From the NCBI GenBank assembly GCA_003584705.1, contig AP018536.1, positions 2,294,001 through 2,358,000 on the forward strand: DNA of 64,000 nucleotides, read 5' to 3'. Positions within the stretch are counted from its first letter, which is position 1. Each line of letters begins with the position of its first letter. The position numbers and the translations under genes are program-made. The notes under the pieces are model-generated. The model saw only the letters and a program-made list of their open reading frames with translations. It did not search any database and was not told where the DNA came from. Positions 8,699 through 16,751 of the stretch are shown here, one piece after another. This DNA comes from Lachnospiraceae bacterium GAM79 (GTDB taxonomy: Bacteria > Bacillota > Clostridia > Lachnospirales > Lachnospiraceae).

Positions 8699-8891
8699 TC
8701 CTTCCTTTTACCATAAGTCCCTCGTTGCGGATATAATACTCCAAAAGCCACAGCACATAATTCGGTGCATGGCGGTTGTCCAATTCCCATTCAGTCATAG
8801 TCCGGTAAGGAATATGGACGAGCTTGCAAAAATCTTTCCGATTCAGTCCTGTACTTTCACGCAACTTTATAATTCTGTTTTTACAATCCAT
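8661..8891 (-). CDS. Cro/C1-type helix-turn-helix regulator of the integrase operon
   Basis: The start was set at the ATG at 8891, 76 codons, because GTGGAG lies nine bases before it. A longer frame to 8972 would run through the promoter. The protein (MDCKNRIIKLRESTGLNRKD, then FCKLVHIPYRTMTEWELDNR) is a compact XRE-type HTH domain with a short tail. It overlaps the recombinase gene by 38 bp. The promoter just upstream is bracketed by two 13-bp inverted repeats, so this protein is the obvious candidate to bind there and hold integrase expression down. Similar small HTH proteins precede recombinases in related elements. Confidence 0.8.
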   Translation of the reverse strand: MDCKNRIIKLRESTGLNRKDFCKLVHIPYRTMTEWELDNRHAPNYVLWLLEYYIRNEGLMVKGRNEGGGDSEKETT

Positions 8892-8918
8892 CCGTCTTTT
8901 CTCCACAAAAGCAAAAAA

Positions 8919-8969
8919 TACACGTTGCGTAATCATTATAGCATAGCCATAGCGAATACGCAACGTGTA
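8919..8969 (-). promoter_or_regulatory. Promoter bracketed by a 13-bp inverted repeat (likely operator)
   Basis: Arms TACACGTTGCGTA (8919 to 8931) and TACGCAACGTGTA (8957 to 8969) are exact reverse complements. Between and overlapping them on the minus strand lie a consensus-like promoter, TTGCGT (8958 to 8963), exactly 17 bp, and TATAAT (8935 to 8940). A dimeric repressor bound to the two arms would cover both the -35 and the start point. Confidence 0.8.
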
Positions 8970-8980
8970 CATTGCAAATT

Positions 8981-9166
8981 TTACGCAGCCTTATCCGTCA
9001 AAAGCTGCGCTTGATTACTTTCCTCGGAATGCTCCACTCCCTGCGGTGCGTCCTGTTCCAATTTATCCAAAACCTGATGTCCATATTTCTGGAGCATCTG
9101 GCTCATAACATCCACACAGCGGTCAAATGCCGCATTATATTTCGCTTCCTCATAATATTTCTTCAA
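8981..9166 (-). CDS. Small mobile-element protein, 61 aa
   Basis: Starts with TTG at 9166, nine bases after GGAGG, right behind the relaxase stop, so it is probably the last gene of the mobilization operon. The sequence (KKYYEEAKYNAAFDRCVDVM, then SQMLQKYGHQVLDKLEQ) is helical and hydrophilic with no membrane segment or known motif. Small ORFs in this position are common in Tn4451-like elements, but I cannot match this one to a named family. The rest of its tail is polar and probably disordered. Confidence 0.6.
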   Translation of the reverse strand: MKKYYEEAKYNAAFDRCVDVMSQMLQKYGHQVLDKLEQDAPQGVEHSEESNQAQLLTDKAA

Positions 9167-9181
9167 TAGGCGATTCCTCCA

Positions 9182-10471
9182 TCAAAGTTCCATATCCTGT
9201 CCACGCTTCCGGGCAGGGTGTTCGTGTTCCTGTGTTTCCTTTCCTCTGATGAGGATAGAATTGATAAAAGCCCGAACCTTTTCGGATGCGATTTCAAGTG
9301 CATCCAGAAAGGGTTGGGCTTTCTGTTTGAGTTCCATATATTTTTCGTTTACCGCTTCATACCGCTGCTTCCAGATGGAAACCGTCTTTTCTGCGGAAGC
9401 CAGTTTTTCTTTCAGACGCTTGTTGTCAGCATTGGCGATAATGCCATTGACCGCATAGCGTTTGAGTGTGTCGCATTCATCCGGTGTCAGCGTGATATTG
9501 TTTCCGAATGTGGCTTTTTTGCCCATTGCTTCAATGTCCTGCACTGTCAGCGCAATGGTCTTTGCCGCCTTGGTTTCCTTTTGCAAAGATTCCAGTTTCT
9601 TTTTCTGTTTTGCTGTGGCAGCTTTGGCATCCTCCAAATTCTGTTCTGCCTGTGCCACCTGCCCGGTCACAGCTTCCAGCCGCTGCTGTTCTGCCTGCAC
9701 CTTGAACTGGGTCACAGTCAGATGTTCCTCGGTGCTTCCACGTTCTCCACGCTCCAGATCGGTATATCCGGCAACTCGCATGAAATGAAAAAAGTCATCC
9801 TGCAACACACTGTAGGATGACCTCAAAATCTTTTTTCCTTTTGCGTTCAACATTGGATTACCGTCCTCGTCAAGCACCGGCTTGGACTCCCATTTCTTAC
9901 TGCGGCTGACCTGTGTGATGACCTCCTTAACGGTTCCCCGGAGGGCTTCATCCTTGCATCGCTTCGACCAAAGGATTTGCTTTTCCACCACCGGGATATA
10001 AACCACATGAAGGTGGTAGTGGTACACCTCCTCGCCCAGAGCTTCGGACATTGCCCGGTTGCGCTCATCGGCGTGCATCACAGCGGAGAGGATATACTGC
10101 TCACCACCTACGATCTCCGCAGCAGCTTTGTAGGCATCGGCATAAAACTGTTTCGCAAATTCATAGCCGCCATGATTGTAGAAATAAGCGGAATTCACAT
10201 CAAATACCAACTCACCGTATTTGACGGCATCCGGTTTCAAACCTCTGGTGGAGATCACGCCGTCTTGTTCCATCTGCTCAAACATTTTTACATAATCGTC
10301 CGTGGGTGCTTTGAAATGGACGTTCAGAGAAGTGCGTTCCGGCACGATGTCCTGATTGCTGTAGCTGTCCTTTTCACGCTCATTGTGTTCCTGTACCTTA
10401 GCCACATCTGCCGGGTTTCCCAAGTCCTGATTTCTGGCTACGGTATGGTCTATTCCATCATTTCTTGCCAT
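9182..10471 (-). CDS. MobV/Pre-type relaxase (plasmid recombination/mobilization enzyme)
   Basis: 429 aa. The N-terminal 240 residues match the Pre/Mob family: a start MARNDGIDHTVARNQDLGN, Asn and Asp in a motif I region, and the metal-binding triad HYHLHVV at residues 151 to 157, the signature of MOB-V relaxases. Such enzymes nick oriT and remain bound to the 5' end while the DNA is transferred by a helper conjugation system. The last 180 residues form a long coiled coil (VAQAEQNLEDAKAATAKQKK) typical of MobV C-termini and probably dimerising. A good AAGGAC site precedes the ATG. A hairpin-rich non-coding segment, the likely oriT, lies immediately upstream. Confidence 0.9.
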   Translation of the reverse strand: MARNDGIDHTVARNQDLGNPADVAKVQEHNEREKDSYSNQDIVPERTSLNVHFKAPTDDYVKMFEQMEQDGVISTRGLKPDAVKYGELVFDVNSAYFYNHGGYEFAKQFYADAYKAAAEIVGGEQYILSAVMHADERNRAMSEALGEEVYHYHLHVVYIPVVEKQILWSKRCKDEALRGTVKEVITQVSRSKKWESKPVLDEDGNPMLNAKGKKILRSSYSVLQDDFFHFMRVAGYTDLERGERGSTEEHLTVTQFKVQAEQQRLEAVTGQVAQAEQNLEDAKAATAKQKKKLESLQKETKAAKTIALTVQDIEAMGKKATFGNNITLTPDECDTLKRYAVNGIIANADNKRLKEKLASAEKTVSIWKQRYEAVNEKYMELKQKAQPFLDALEIASEKVRAFINSILIRGKETQEHEHPARKRGQDMEL

Positions 10472-10879
10472 GGATTTTTTGTCCTTTCTTTGGAATTTGC
10501 AGACAGCGGGGAGCTACGGAGAGGCACTTTTTCAAAGTGTAATAACCCACTATGACACTTTCATCCATACTGGCTGCAAAGTGCCGTGGGCTCTCCGAGG
10601 GCTCTCCCGAGGGGGAATGCGGACACTGCGGTGACCTCTGCTGACCAAGGCGAAAATGTCTGCAACTTTTCTTGTGGTCAGCCCGTCTGCATCAAGCCGT
10701 TTTGCGAAACTTGCTCTCGCAGACGGCAGCAGTGAAAACCGTATTTTTCACTGCCCGTCCACGGTACTTTTTGCAAAATCCCGTGGACATAGAAACAGCC
10801 CAAACAGAAGAAATGTGCTGTTTCTATCACGAGCGTTTTACGCTCTTTTGCTGCGTACATACGTACCAGCCAATGGGAT
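10472..10879. other. Non-coding hairpin array, candidate oriT or replication origin of the mobile element
   Basis: This 408-bp gene-free stretch between the relaxase and the D5-type helicase holds five adjacent stem-loops that share no sequence: 10683 to 10726 (8-bp stem), 10729 to 10754 (perfect 10-bp stem, 6-base loop), 10757 to 10788 (8 bp), 10789 to 10827 (11 bp) and 10831 to 10845 (6 bp). They are packed head to tail with zero to three bases between them. A GTAC-rich segment (GCGTACATACGTACC) follows at about 10855. MobV elements carry oriT directly upstream of the relaxase gene, and primase-helicase elements carry an origin near those genes. The exact nick site could not be recognised. 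Confidence 0.55.
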
Positions 10880-12271
10880 TTACTCGACCTGCCGCCATTC
10901 CTCCGGAATGTCATCCGGTACGTACGTACACGGCGAATTTCCGTAAAACCCATTTATATGAGATCTTGCCACAGCCTCCACACCCATAAATCCCCATACC
11001 CGCCGTCCAGCAGAGTTGGTGATGTTGTTGCAATGCTCCAGATTAAATTTCTTGGCATTGGCAATCATGGCGTCGCTGAAGCTACGGGCTTTCAGCGGAG
11101 CAAGGGAATTTTCCTCGCACCACATCCGGTAGATTTCATAGAAATCCTTGGAGCTGATGGAGGCATCCGCTTTCAATCGGATGTATCCCTCCGACTCCAT
11201 GAAATCAAAGATATTGTTGTTGTCACGCTTGACCGCTTCCCGGTTTTCCCGGATACGGTCACTCTCCGTAAACTTAAAGTTGTTGGCAACAAGCCGCTGT
11301 AAGCCTTCAAATGCCCACAGGAAGATACCCTCGGCTTCAGCTTTCATCTTCTCTGCAAGGTCAGGATCATCGGCTCTGTCCATGGGCTTTTCTTTGGTGG
11401 TCAGCACAAGTTGTCTGCGGTAAAAACCGTCGCTGCGGTCATACAGAGCTTGCAGATCGCCGTTGCTGAATGCCAGCAACCGGGCAAACATCCAGCCCTG
11501 ATAACTCTGCTTTCCCTTGCGTTCCAGATCCATCTTGCCCTGTGCAGTCACAATGGATTTTACATAGTTGGTCTGACGCAGAGCTTCCATCCGCATATCA
11601 TCATCCACGCACAGCAGGATGTGTTCCAGATCAGCACGGGCGAAGCGGTTTTCGGAAATTTTTCCGATGCTGCCGTCTTTCATATTCGTGCCGAACATAG
11701 CGGACAGCACCGCACCGATTTGGGATTTGCCCTCGCCGCCGTTGCCCTTAATCACCATCATGCGCTGCCCCTTGTTGGAAGGAATCAGGCAGTAGCCGAT
11801 GAATTCCTGCAAGGTAGGAATGTCCTCCGCATGGAGCAGACCATCCAGAAAGTTCAGCCAGATCACCGGCGCAGGAGCATCGGGCTTGTAGGCAATCGGC
11901 AGACGACTTCTTACGATAGCCGGTTTGCCCTCGGTGAAAGTTCCGTTCAGCATGAGCGTGCCGTTGGCAACATGGATGCGATCCTGTTCCGGCGGGAAGT
12001 CAGGCTCTTGCGCTTCCAGTTTCAGCACTTCCAGAATGTTGGTGATCTTCCGGGGAATGTTGTTCACGGCACAGAATTTCAGCTTTTCGTAAATCTCACC
12101 ACGGAGAGGAAGATCATCCGTCACCCGACCGTCGGGCGTGAAAAAAGCTCCGTTTGCGAAGATGATTCTGCGCTCCTGCAGAAATTCATCACAAAACAAA
12201 GCTTCGTTAATGTTCTGCCCATCAAACCACATGGGCAAGTTCATATCAGGCGTTTTCCGGTTCTTCGCCAC
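10880..12271 (-). CDS. Phage/plasmid primase-helicase of the D5/P4 type (superfamily 3)
   Basis: 463 aa. The centre contains Walker A GNGGEGKS (176 to 183), a Walker B-like HILLCVDDD, and a motif C region (WMFARLLAFSNGD), as in D5-family SF3 helicases of P4-like phages and mobilizable elements. The N-terminal 150 residues resemble the D5 N-terminal region (RIHVANGTLMLNG, then LPIAYKPDAPAPVIW). The C-terminal part resembles a winged-helix segment (SSKDFYEIYRMWCEENSLAP). It would unwind the element's origin. The primase domain itself is in the separate CHC2 gene, which overlaps its start by 26 bp, so the pair replaces a single fused primase-helicase. Confidence 0.88.
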   Translation of the reverse strand: MAKNRKTPDMNLPMWFDGQNINEALFCDEFLQERRIIFANGAFFTPDGRVTDDLPLRGEIYEKLKFCAVNNIPRKITNILEVLKLEAQEPDFPPEQDRIHVANGTLMLNGTFTEGKPAIVRSRLPIAYKPDAPAPVIWLNFLDGLLHAEDIPTLQEFIGYCLIPSNKGQRMMVIKGNGGEGKSQIGAVLSAMFGTNMKDGSIGKISENRFARADLEHILLCVDDDMRMEALRQTNYVKSIVTAQGKMDLERKGKQSYQGWMFARLLAFSNGDLQALYDRSDGFYRRQLVLTTKEKPMDRADDPDLAEKMKAEAEGIFLWAFEGLQRLVANNFKFTESDRIRENREAVKRDNNNIFDFMESEGYIRLKADASISSKDFYEIYRMWCEENSLAPLKARSFSDAMIANAKKFNLEHCNNITNSAGRRVWGFMGVEAVARSHINGFYGNSPCTYVPDDIPEEWRQVE

Positions 12272-12866
12272 GGTGTGCCACCTCCTTTTTCTTTCGTGTG
12301 ATGTACTCTTGCAGAAAAGTAATTTTTCCCTCCTTCATCAGCTCGTCCACCAATGCCACCCGCTCTTCCAGATCACCCACGGTCAGCACATCTGCCATAT
12401 ATTCGATAGGACAGTGCATCTGGCAGGCTTCCACAAAACGATCATCCAGAGCCTCCTCCGGTGTTTTGGGTGCATACCGCACTTTCCAATCTTCCAGCAG
12501 ATGCAGATAATCCGTCAGCACCCGGAAACACAGCATTTCATCCTCCCGGAACTGACGGATATAAGGACGCTTTGGCTTGGCCATAGCTGCGGCAGTGGGC
12601 GGTTTCGGGTCAAGTCCGAAGTCCGAAGCCAGCTTTTGCGCTGCTTCATAGCTGCTCATATTGAACAGCCTTGCCACAAGGTCGATCACATCTCCCTTTG
12701 CTCCACAGCCGAAGCAGAAGAAATAGTCCTCATTCAGCTTCAAGCTCGGATGCCTGTCATTGTGGAACGGGCAGCAAGCCATACCGTTTCGGTTGACTTT
12801 CAGCCCGTAGTGTTCGGCGGCTTGCTTGACACTGATTGCCGCTTTGATGGTTCCATAGATTGTCAT
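12246..12866 (-). CDS. CHC2 zinc-finger DNA primase-like protein
   Basis: Start set at ATG 12866, seven bases after GGAGGG, giving 206 aa; a longer frame to 12908 lacks a ribosome site. Residues 31 to 60 contain CCPFHNDRHPSLKLN followed by FFCFGCGAKGDVIDL, the CHC2 zinc ribbon of DnaG-type primases that recognises template. No TOPRIM domain is visible, so the catalytic module is absent or very divergent, and the protein may act with the downstream D5 helicase as a loader. It is the first gene of the minus-strand replication-mobilization operon and is divergent from the gene at 13088. Confidence 0.82.
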   Translation of the reverse strand: MTIYGTIKAAISVKQAAEHYGLKVNRNGMACCPFHNDRHPSLKLNEDYFFCFGCGAKGDVIDLVARLFNMSSYEAAQKLASDFGLDPKPPTAAAMAKPKRPYIRQFREDEMLCFRVLTDYLHLLEDWKVRYAPKTPEEALDDRFVEACQMHCPIEYMADVLTVGDLEERVALVDELMKEGKITFLQEYITRKKKEVAHRGEEPENA

Positions 12867-12900
12867 AAAAAACCCTCCGTTCATAATATTCTGGAAAGCA

Positions 12901-13087
12901 CGAAGCACCCGCAGTGATTGGCAGGTGCTTCGCTCCTTCTATTATGGTTATGACGGATTTCTCAAAAAACAGGCTAATCGGAGGACAACTCCGTTTCAAA
13001 AAACAGGACAACTTATTGATAGATGTAGATTTCTTTACATTAGCATGATACAATTAAGAAAGTGAAAAAACAGGACAGGAGGTAAGC
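12901..13087. promoter_or_regulatory. Divergent control region with a 10-bp sequence repeated three times
   Basis: Between the leftward primase operon and the rightward operon lie: an inverted repeat CGAAGCACC / GGTGCTTCG (12901 to 12909, 12924 to 12932); a hairpin CGGAGGACAACTCCG near 12980; and three direct copies of AAAAAACAGG at 12964, 12998 and 13065, at steps of 34 and 67 bp. An extended -10 TGATACAAT (TACAAT at 13049 to 13054) lies about 34 bp before the rightward ATG. The repeats look like iterons or regulator sites for the element. Confidence 0.5.
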
Positions 13088-14215
13088 ATGAACCAAGAAT
13101 TGATGACATTGGACTTCTGGCAGGATACGGTCATATATGAGGGCAAAACATTCCCTGTCGGCACGCTTGCCTGTGATGCGCTGAATGTTCCTGCGGATAC
13201 TATTACAAAAATGAACGAGCAATGCGAGAAAATCAATCTGCTGCTCGGGATGCTGAATGCCGGACAGGATACTTCTGCACTCTTTCCTATGGCAAAGGAA
13301 GCTGCATTGACAATGTTAGAGATTCTCAGCAAAACGCCGCCGTTCTCCTATATGGATATACCAAAGCACCGGGAACGAATAGAAAGGGGCTTTACTGCGG
13401 ACAATGCTCTGAAATATGTGGAGTTTGCCATAAAAGCCGTAACCAATTCTTTACCGTTCGAAGAAGTTCCGAAATATGCTGATGCGGTGATGCTCCAGCG
13501 CTATACCGCAGTTTTCGGGCATCTGGCATACTCCCTTGGGGAATACCAAACGGCCATGCTTGATTTTGCAGAAAAATCGGATTGCAACGAAGCAGACCGC
13601 ACCGCAGAGGGCTTTGCCAAAATGTTCGGTAGCTATTTCACGCCGGAGTTCTCCATCGCTGAGGGCAATGCCTGGATGTCTACCCTGAACAATTCCGTTC
13701 AGTATGTATCCGTCATCCGTCCCGGCGAAAAAGTTGCGAAGCTGGTCAAGCGGATGCACTATGTATCCTTTGTGGGGATGTTCCGGTCTGATCTCTTTGA
13801 GGGCCTGTGTGTTGGTCATGCACCGAAGAAATGCAAAATCTGCGGCAAGTGGTTTCTGACCACCAACGCACGGCACACCAAATACTGTGGCGGCTATGCA
13901 CCGGGGGACAAGCTGCACCGCACCTGTCGGCAGATCGGCAACCTGAAAGGCAGAGAACAACGGGAGCTTGCGGACGATCATCCGGTGAAACAGATTTATG
14001 AGAAACGACTGAACACCATAAACCGCTATGTGAAGCGTGGTACTCTGGACGCTGATCTTGCAGAGGTTATGAAAAAGCTGGCAAAAGATAAGATGCTCCG
14101 GGCATTGAGCAATGTAGCCTATGCCAAGGGAGCTTATGAAAAAGAAATGGATCAGGCGGCTTTGAAAAAGGAAGCAAGTGCAAAAATATACAAAGAAAGG
14201 GACAAACATGAATAG
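13088..14215 (+). CDS. DUF6076-like element protein with C-terminal zinc finger
   Basis: 375 aa; the ATG follows an AGGAGG site at six to seven bases. The first 240 residues are helical with no catalytic motif that I recognise. Residues 245 to 280 contain CKICGKWFLTTNARHTKYCG, a C2-HC-type zinc finger like those of integrase-associated and DUF6076 proteins seen in Clostridia ICEs. The lysine-rich C-terminus suggests nucleic-acid binding. It is first in a rightward operon with the gene at 14208 and the sigma-like gene at 14885, and the next ATG overlaps its stop. Role in the element not known; regulation or replication control is a guess. Confidence 0.65.
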   Translation: MNQELMTLDFWQDTVIYEGKTFPVGTLACDALNVPADTITKMNEQCEKINLLLGMLNAGQDTSALFPMAKEAALTMLEILSKTPPFSYMDIPKHRERIERGFTADNALKYVEFAIKAVTNSLPFEEVPKYADAVMLQRYTAVFGHLAYSLGEYQTAMLDFAEKSDCNEADRTAEGFAKMFGSYFTPEFSIAEGNAWMSTLNNSVQYVSVIRPGEKVAKLVKRMHYVSFVGMFRSDLFEGLCVGHAPKKCKICGKWFLTTNARHTKYCGGYAPGDKLHRTCRQIGNLKGREQRELADDHPVKQIYEKRLNTINRYVKRGTLDADLAEVMKKLAKDKMLRALSNVAYAKGAYEKEMDQAALKKEASAKIYKERDKHE

Positions 14216-14840
14216 AAAAGAACTTAGTCAGAATCATTGGAAATACTACTTAATGCTCGAAAAGCGTTTTGTTGAATCAATAGAGTTTGTAGAACTACAT
14301 GAGGACAATTTTGATGCATTTTCTAACGGATATGCCCTCTTAATTCAAGCCATAGGGGCAGAGTTGGATACTGTATTCAAAGAGTTTTGCAGTTTCAATA
14401 CAACGGATCGAAAAACGGTTGCAGACTATGCACAGTATATTTTGACCAACACACCGGATATAAAAAATCAAAAAATCAGTGTACAGGAATACGATATCGA
14501 AATACAACCGTTTATGAATTGGGATATTACCCAGCCCGCACAGTCGTTGCAATGGTGGGGAGCATTTACAGATGTCAAGCACAACCGCTATGAGCAGTTG
14601 AAGCAAGCAAAGCAGGAGAATGTACTAAATATCTTGGGAGCTTTGTATTTGATAGAAATGTTGTACTTGAAGAAAATCACTGATGGGACAGACGAATTTG
14701 ATGTGTTTGATGAATCTTCCAACTTGTTTAGTTTGAAAAACTGGACTTCTAAGGCTGTGCCGCTGAGCCAAGCTTTTGCCGTGCTAAGTGATATGATGGA
14801 CGACGAAAATAATACTACTAACAAAAAGTTCGATGCATAA
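14208..14840 (+). CDS. Hypothetical AT-rich cargo protein, 210 aa
   Basis: Start chosen at ATG 14208, six bases after AAGGGA; it overlaps the previous stop codon by eight bases. No family recognised with confidence. The sequence is helix-rich (LEKRFVESIEFVELHEDN, then ALLIQAIGAELDTVFKEF), faintly like HEPN-type or abortive-infection helical proteins, but an RxxxxH-type catalytic motif is not evident. Base composition is clearly more AT-rich than the genes on both sides, and the ribosome site is weaker, so it may have been inserted into a conserved operon as a passenger. Cytoplasmic; no signal or membrane segment. Confidence 0.55.
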   Translation: MNRKELSQNHWKYYLMLEKRFVESIEFVELHEDNFDAFSNGYALLIQAIGAELDTVFKEFCSFNTTDRKTVADYAQYILTNTPDIKNQKISVQEYDIEIQPFMNWDITQPAQSLQWWGAFTDVKHNRYEQLKQAKQENVLNILGALYLIEMLYLKKITDGTDEFDVFDESSNLFSLKNWTSKAVPLSQAFAVLSDMMDDENNTTNKKFDA

Positions 14841-14884
14841 TTACTGTCGATATTGATAGAGAAAGAACCGAAAGGAGGTGCGCT

Positions 14885-16057
14885 ATGCTGAGTGATTTTT
14901 CATGGGACATGACCGGATACATACCAAAACACGCTGTCAATCCGCACGGTGACGGCATCATTCCTTATGCGGCAGAGCGCATCTTCCAACTGGAACCGGA
15001 GCCTCCAGCGGTGGGCAATCTGAACGAATATATCCTGTCTGCCTTGCAGGAAAAGAATTTGATATATTTCTCATTCTTCCTACACCACTACGAGCCGCAG
15101 CTTAACAAGCGCATCAAAGACTTTCTCGGTGTGGATGGCGGCGATCTGTACGACACAAACCGATTTATAGATATAAAGCTCTCCTGCCGGGAGCAAATGC
15201 TCCAAAAGCTGATGGACTATGACCTTGCCAAGGGTGCAGAGTATGCTACATACATTTTCCCGTTCATCCGGGATGCTATGCTCCGTTTTCGCATGGGCGA
15301 AGAAAAATGGTCGGTGTCCTCTCTGACCAATTACAAAATGGTGCGGTCAATGGCTTGGCTGTACCACAATACCAAGGATGCGGTCAACGAATTTTCCAAG
15401 AAATACAACTGCGATCTTGCCCTTGCGGAAGAATATCTGAAAGTTGTCCGTGGAATCCGCAATCAGCAGCCTTTCTATGTCACAGACGAGGACGGCGAAG
15501 AAACAGGCGAGGATGTAGCCCTTGACGATAGCTGGAACTATACCGATATCCTCTGGAACGGCATACAGGCAGAAAAGGTGCAGCGGGCATTTGAGAAACT
15601 GAATTACCGGGAACAGACCTTGCTCGAAAAACGGTTAGCAATTTGCATGACCTGTGGGCGTGTCAGCTCATGGAAAGACCGCCCCACCTTTGAAGAACTG
15701 GCGGTTATGTTTGAGGGCAGTACAGCCAGCGGTGCAGAACGAGCCTACCGAAAAGCAGTGGACAAGTTGACGGAATTGTTGGTTGCCGAGGGCGCAATCC
15801 ATGCAGTCCGGCTAAAACAGAAATCCAAGATCAAGCGAAAAAAGAAAATCGCCGCCGCAATCTACGAATATCAGGCAGACTGCGACGGCGAATGGGGCGA
15901 AGTATCATTAGATTTTGAGAACGGCAAGGCAGAGGTCATTTTGCTTGCCGATTGGGATACAGTGAAAACAAACAAATTTGCAAGCAGAGCAATCGCCTAT
16001 CTTCTGAACTGTGAGAACGAAAAATTACCCAAGGAAATAATGGTGGCCTTTGAATAA
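14885..16057 (+). CDS. Sigma-70-like / HTH regulator of the mobile element
   Basis: 390 aa, with AAAGGAGGTG well placed before the ATG. The region around residues 90 to 190 (KGAEYATYIFPFIRDAMLRF, then TNYKMVRSMAWLYHNTKD) resembles sigma region 2-like helices. Residues 240 to 320 (LNYREQTLLEKRLAICMTCG, then FEELAVMFEGSTASGAERAY) resemble the region 4 helix-turn-helix, as in proteins annotated as RNA polymerase sigma-70-like in Firmicutes ICEs. A basic patch KQKSKIKRKKKI follows, then a C-terminal domain of unknown type. It could direct RNA polymerase to element genes or act as a one-piece regulator. The downstream response regulator begins 16 bp after its stop. Confidence 0.55.
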   Translation: MLSDFSWDMTGYIPKHAVNPHGDGIIPYAAERIFQLEPEPPAVGNLNEYILSALQEKNLIYFSFFLHHYEPQLNKRIKDFLGVDGGDLYDTNRFIDIKLSCREQMLQKLMDYDLAKGAEYATYIFPFIRDAMLRFRMGEEKWSVSSLTNYKMVRSMAWLYHNTKDAVNEFSKKYNCDLALAEEYLKVVRGIRNQQPFYVTDEDGEETGEDVALDDSWNYTDILWNGIQAEKVQRAFEKLNYREQTLLEKRLAICMTCGRVSSWKDRPTFEELAVMFEGSTASGAERAYRKAVDKLTELLVAEGAIHAVRLKQKSKIKRKKKIAAAIYEYQADCDGEWGEVSLDFENGKAEVILLADWDTVKTNKFASRAIAYLLNCENEKLPKEIMVAFE

Positions 16058-16073
16058 CGAGGGAGTGAGATAC

Positions 16074-16751
16074 ATGGAACAATTATTGATTATTGAAGAT
16101 GATATAGGGTTGAATCAGGGTTTAAGTAAAGCACTGAAAGCAGATGACCGTCAGATCATTTCCTGCCAAGACCTAAAAGCGGCGAAGGAACAGCTGCTTT
16201 GCGGCGGTGTATCCCTGATCCTGCTGGATATCAATCTGCCGGATGGCAGTGGGCTTGAGCTGCTCCGGGAGGTCAAGGAAAACACACCCTATATTCCTGT
16301 TATTCTGCTGACTGCCAATGACACCGATCTGGACATCGTAGACGGACTGGAGAGGGGCGCTGATGATTATATTACCAAGCCCTTTTCTCTTTCGGTTTTG
16401 CGTGCAAGGGTGAATACCCAACTGCGAAAGCAAGTGTCAAACCATAAAAATGCGCCGTTCCATATGGATCTATTTCACTTTGACTTTGAGGCTATGACCT
16501 TTTATGTGGGAGATTCAAAAGTTGAATTGAGCAAAACAGAACAAAAATTACTGCGTCTGCTTGTTGAAAACCGAGGCCGAACCATGACCCGTGGAGACCT
16601 TGTCGACCGGATCTGGACAGATGGCGCAGAATATGTGGATGAAAATGCTTTGTCTGTTACGATCAAGCGTCTGAGGGATAAGCTTGGCGCACAGAAATAC
16701 ATTAAAACCATCTACGGAATCGGTTATAGCTGGGTGACAAAAGATGAATAA
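16074..16751 (+). CDS. OmpR/VanR-family response regulator
   Basis: 225 aa from ATG 16074, which follows GGGAGTG; a frame start at 16050 has no site and overlaps the previous gene. Receiver domain: acidic pair in IIEDDIGLN, phospho-acceptor Asp52 in LILLDINLPDGSG, Lys in ADDYITKPFS. DNA-binding domain: winged helix with MTRGDLVDRIWTDG and the C-terminal YIKTIYGIGYSW. It overlaps the histidine kinase gene by eight bases, so the pair is coupled. With the ABC exporter downstream it resembles the antimicrobial-peptide sensing modules (BceRS, CprRK type) that are common cargo of Clostridia elements. Confidence 0.92.
   Translation: MEQLLIIEDDIGLNQGLSKALKADDRQIISCQDLKAAKEQLLCGGVSLILLDINLPDGSGLELLREVKENTPYIPVILLTANDTDLDIVDGLERGADDYITKPFSLSVLRARVNTQLRKQVSNHKNAPFHMDLFHFDFEAMTFYVGDSKVELSKTEQKLLRLLVENRGRTMTRGDLVDRIWTDGAEYVDENALSVTIKRLRDKLGAQKYIKTIYGIGYSWVTKDE

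Noticed and set aside
10683..10845. CRISPR-like array
   Set aside because: The five stems are not copies of one another and there are no regular repeats and spacers.
11411..12301. 296-codon plus-strand frame
   Set aside because: Antisense to the D5-type helicase, whose motifs are intact; the frame is a shadow.
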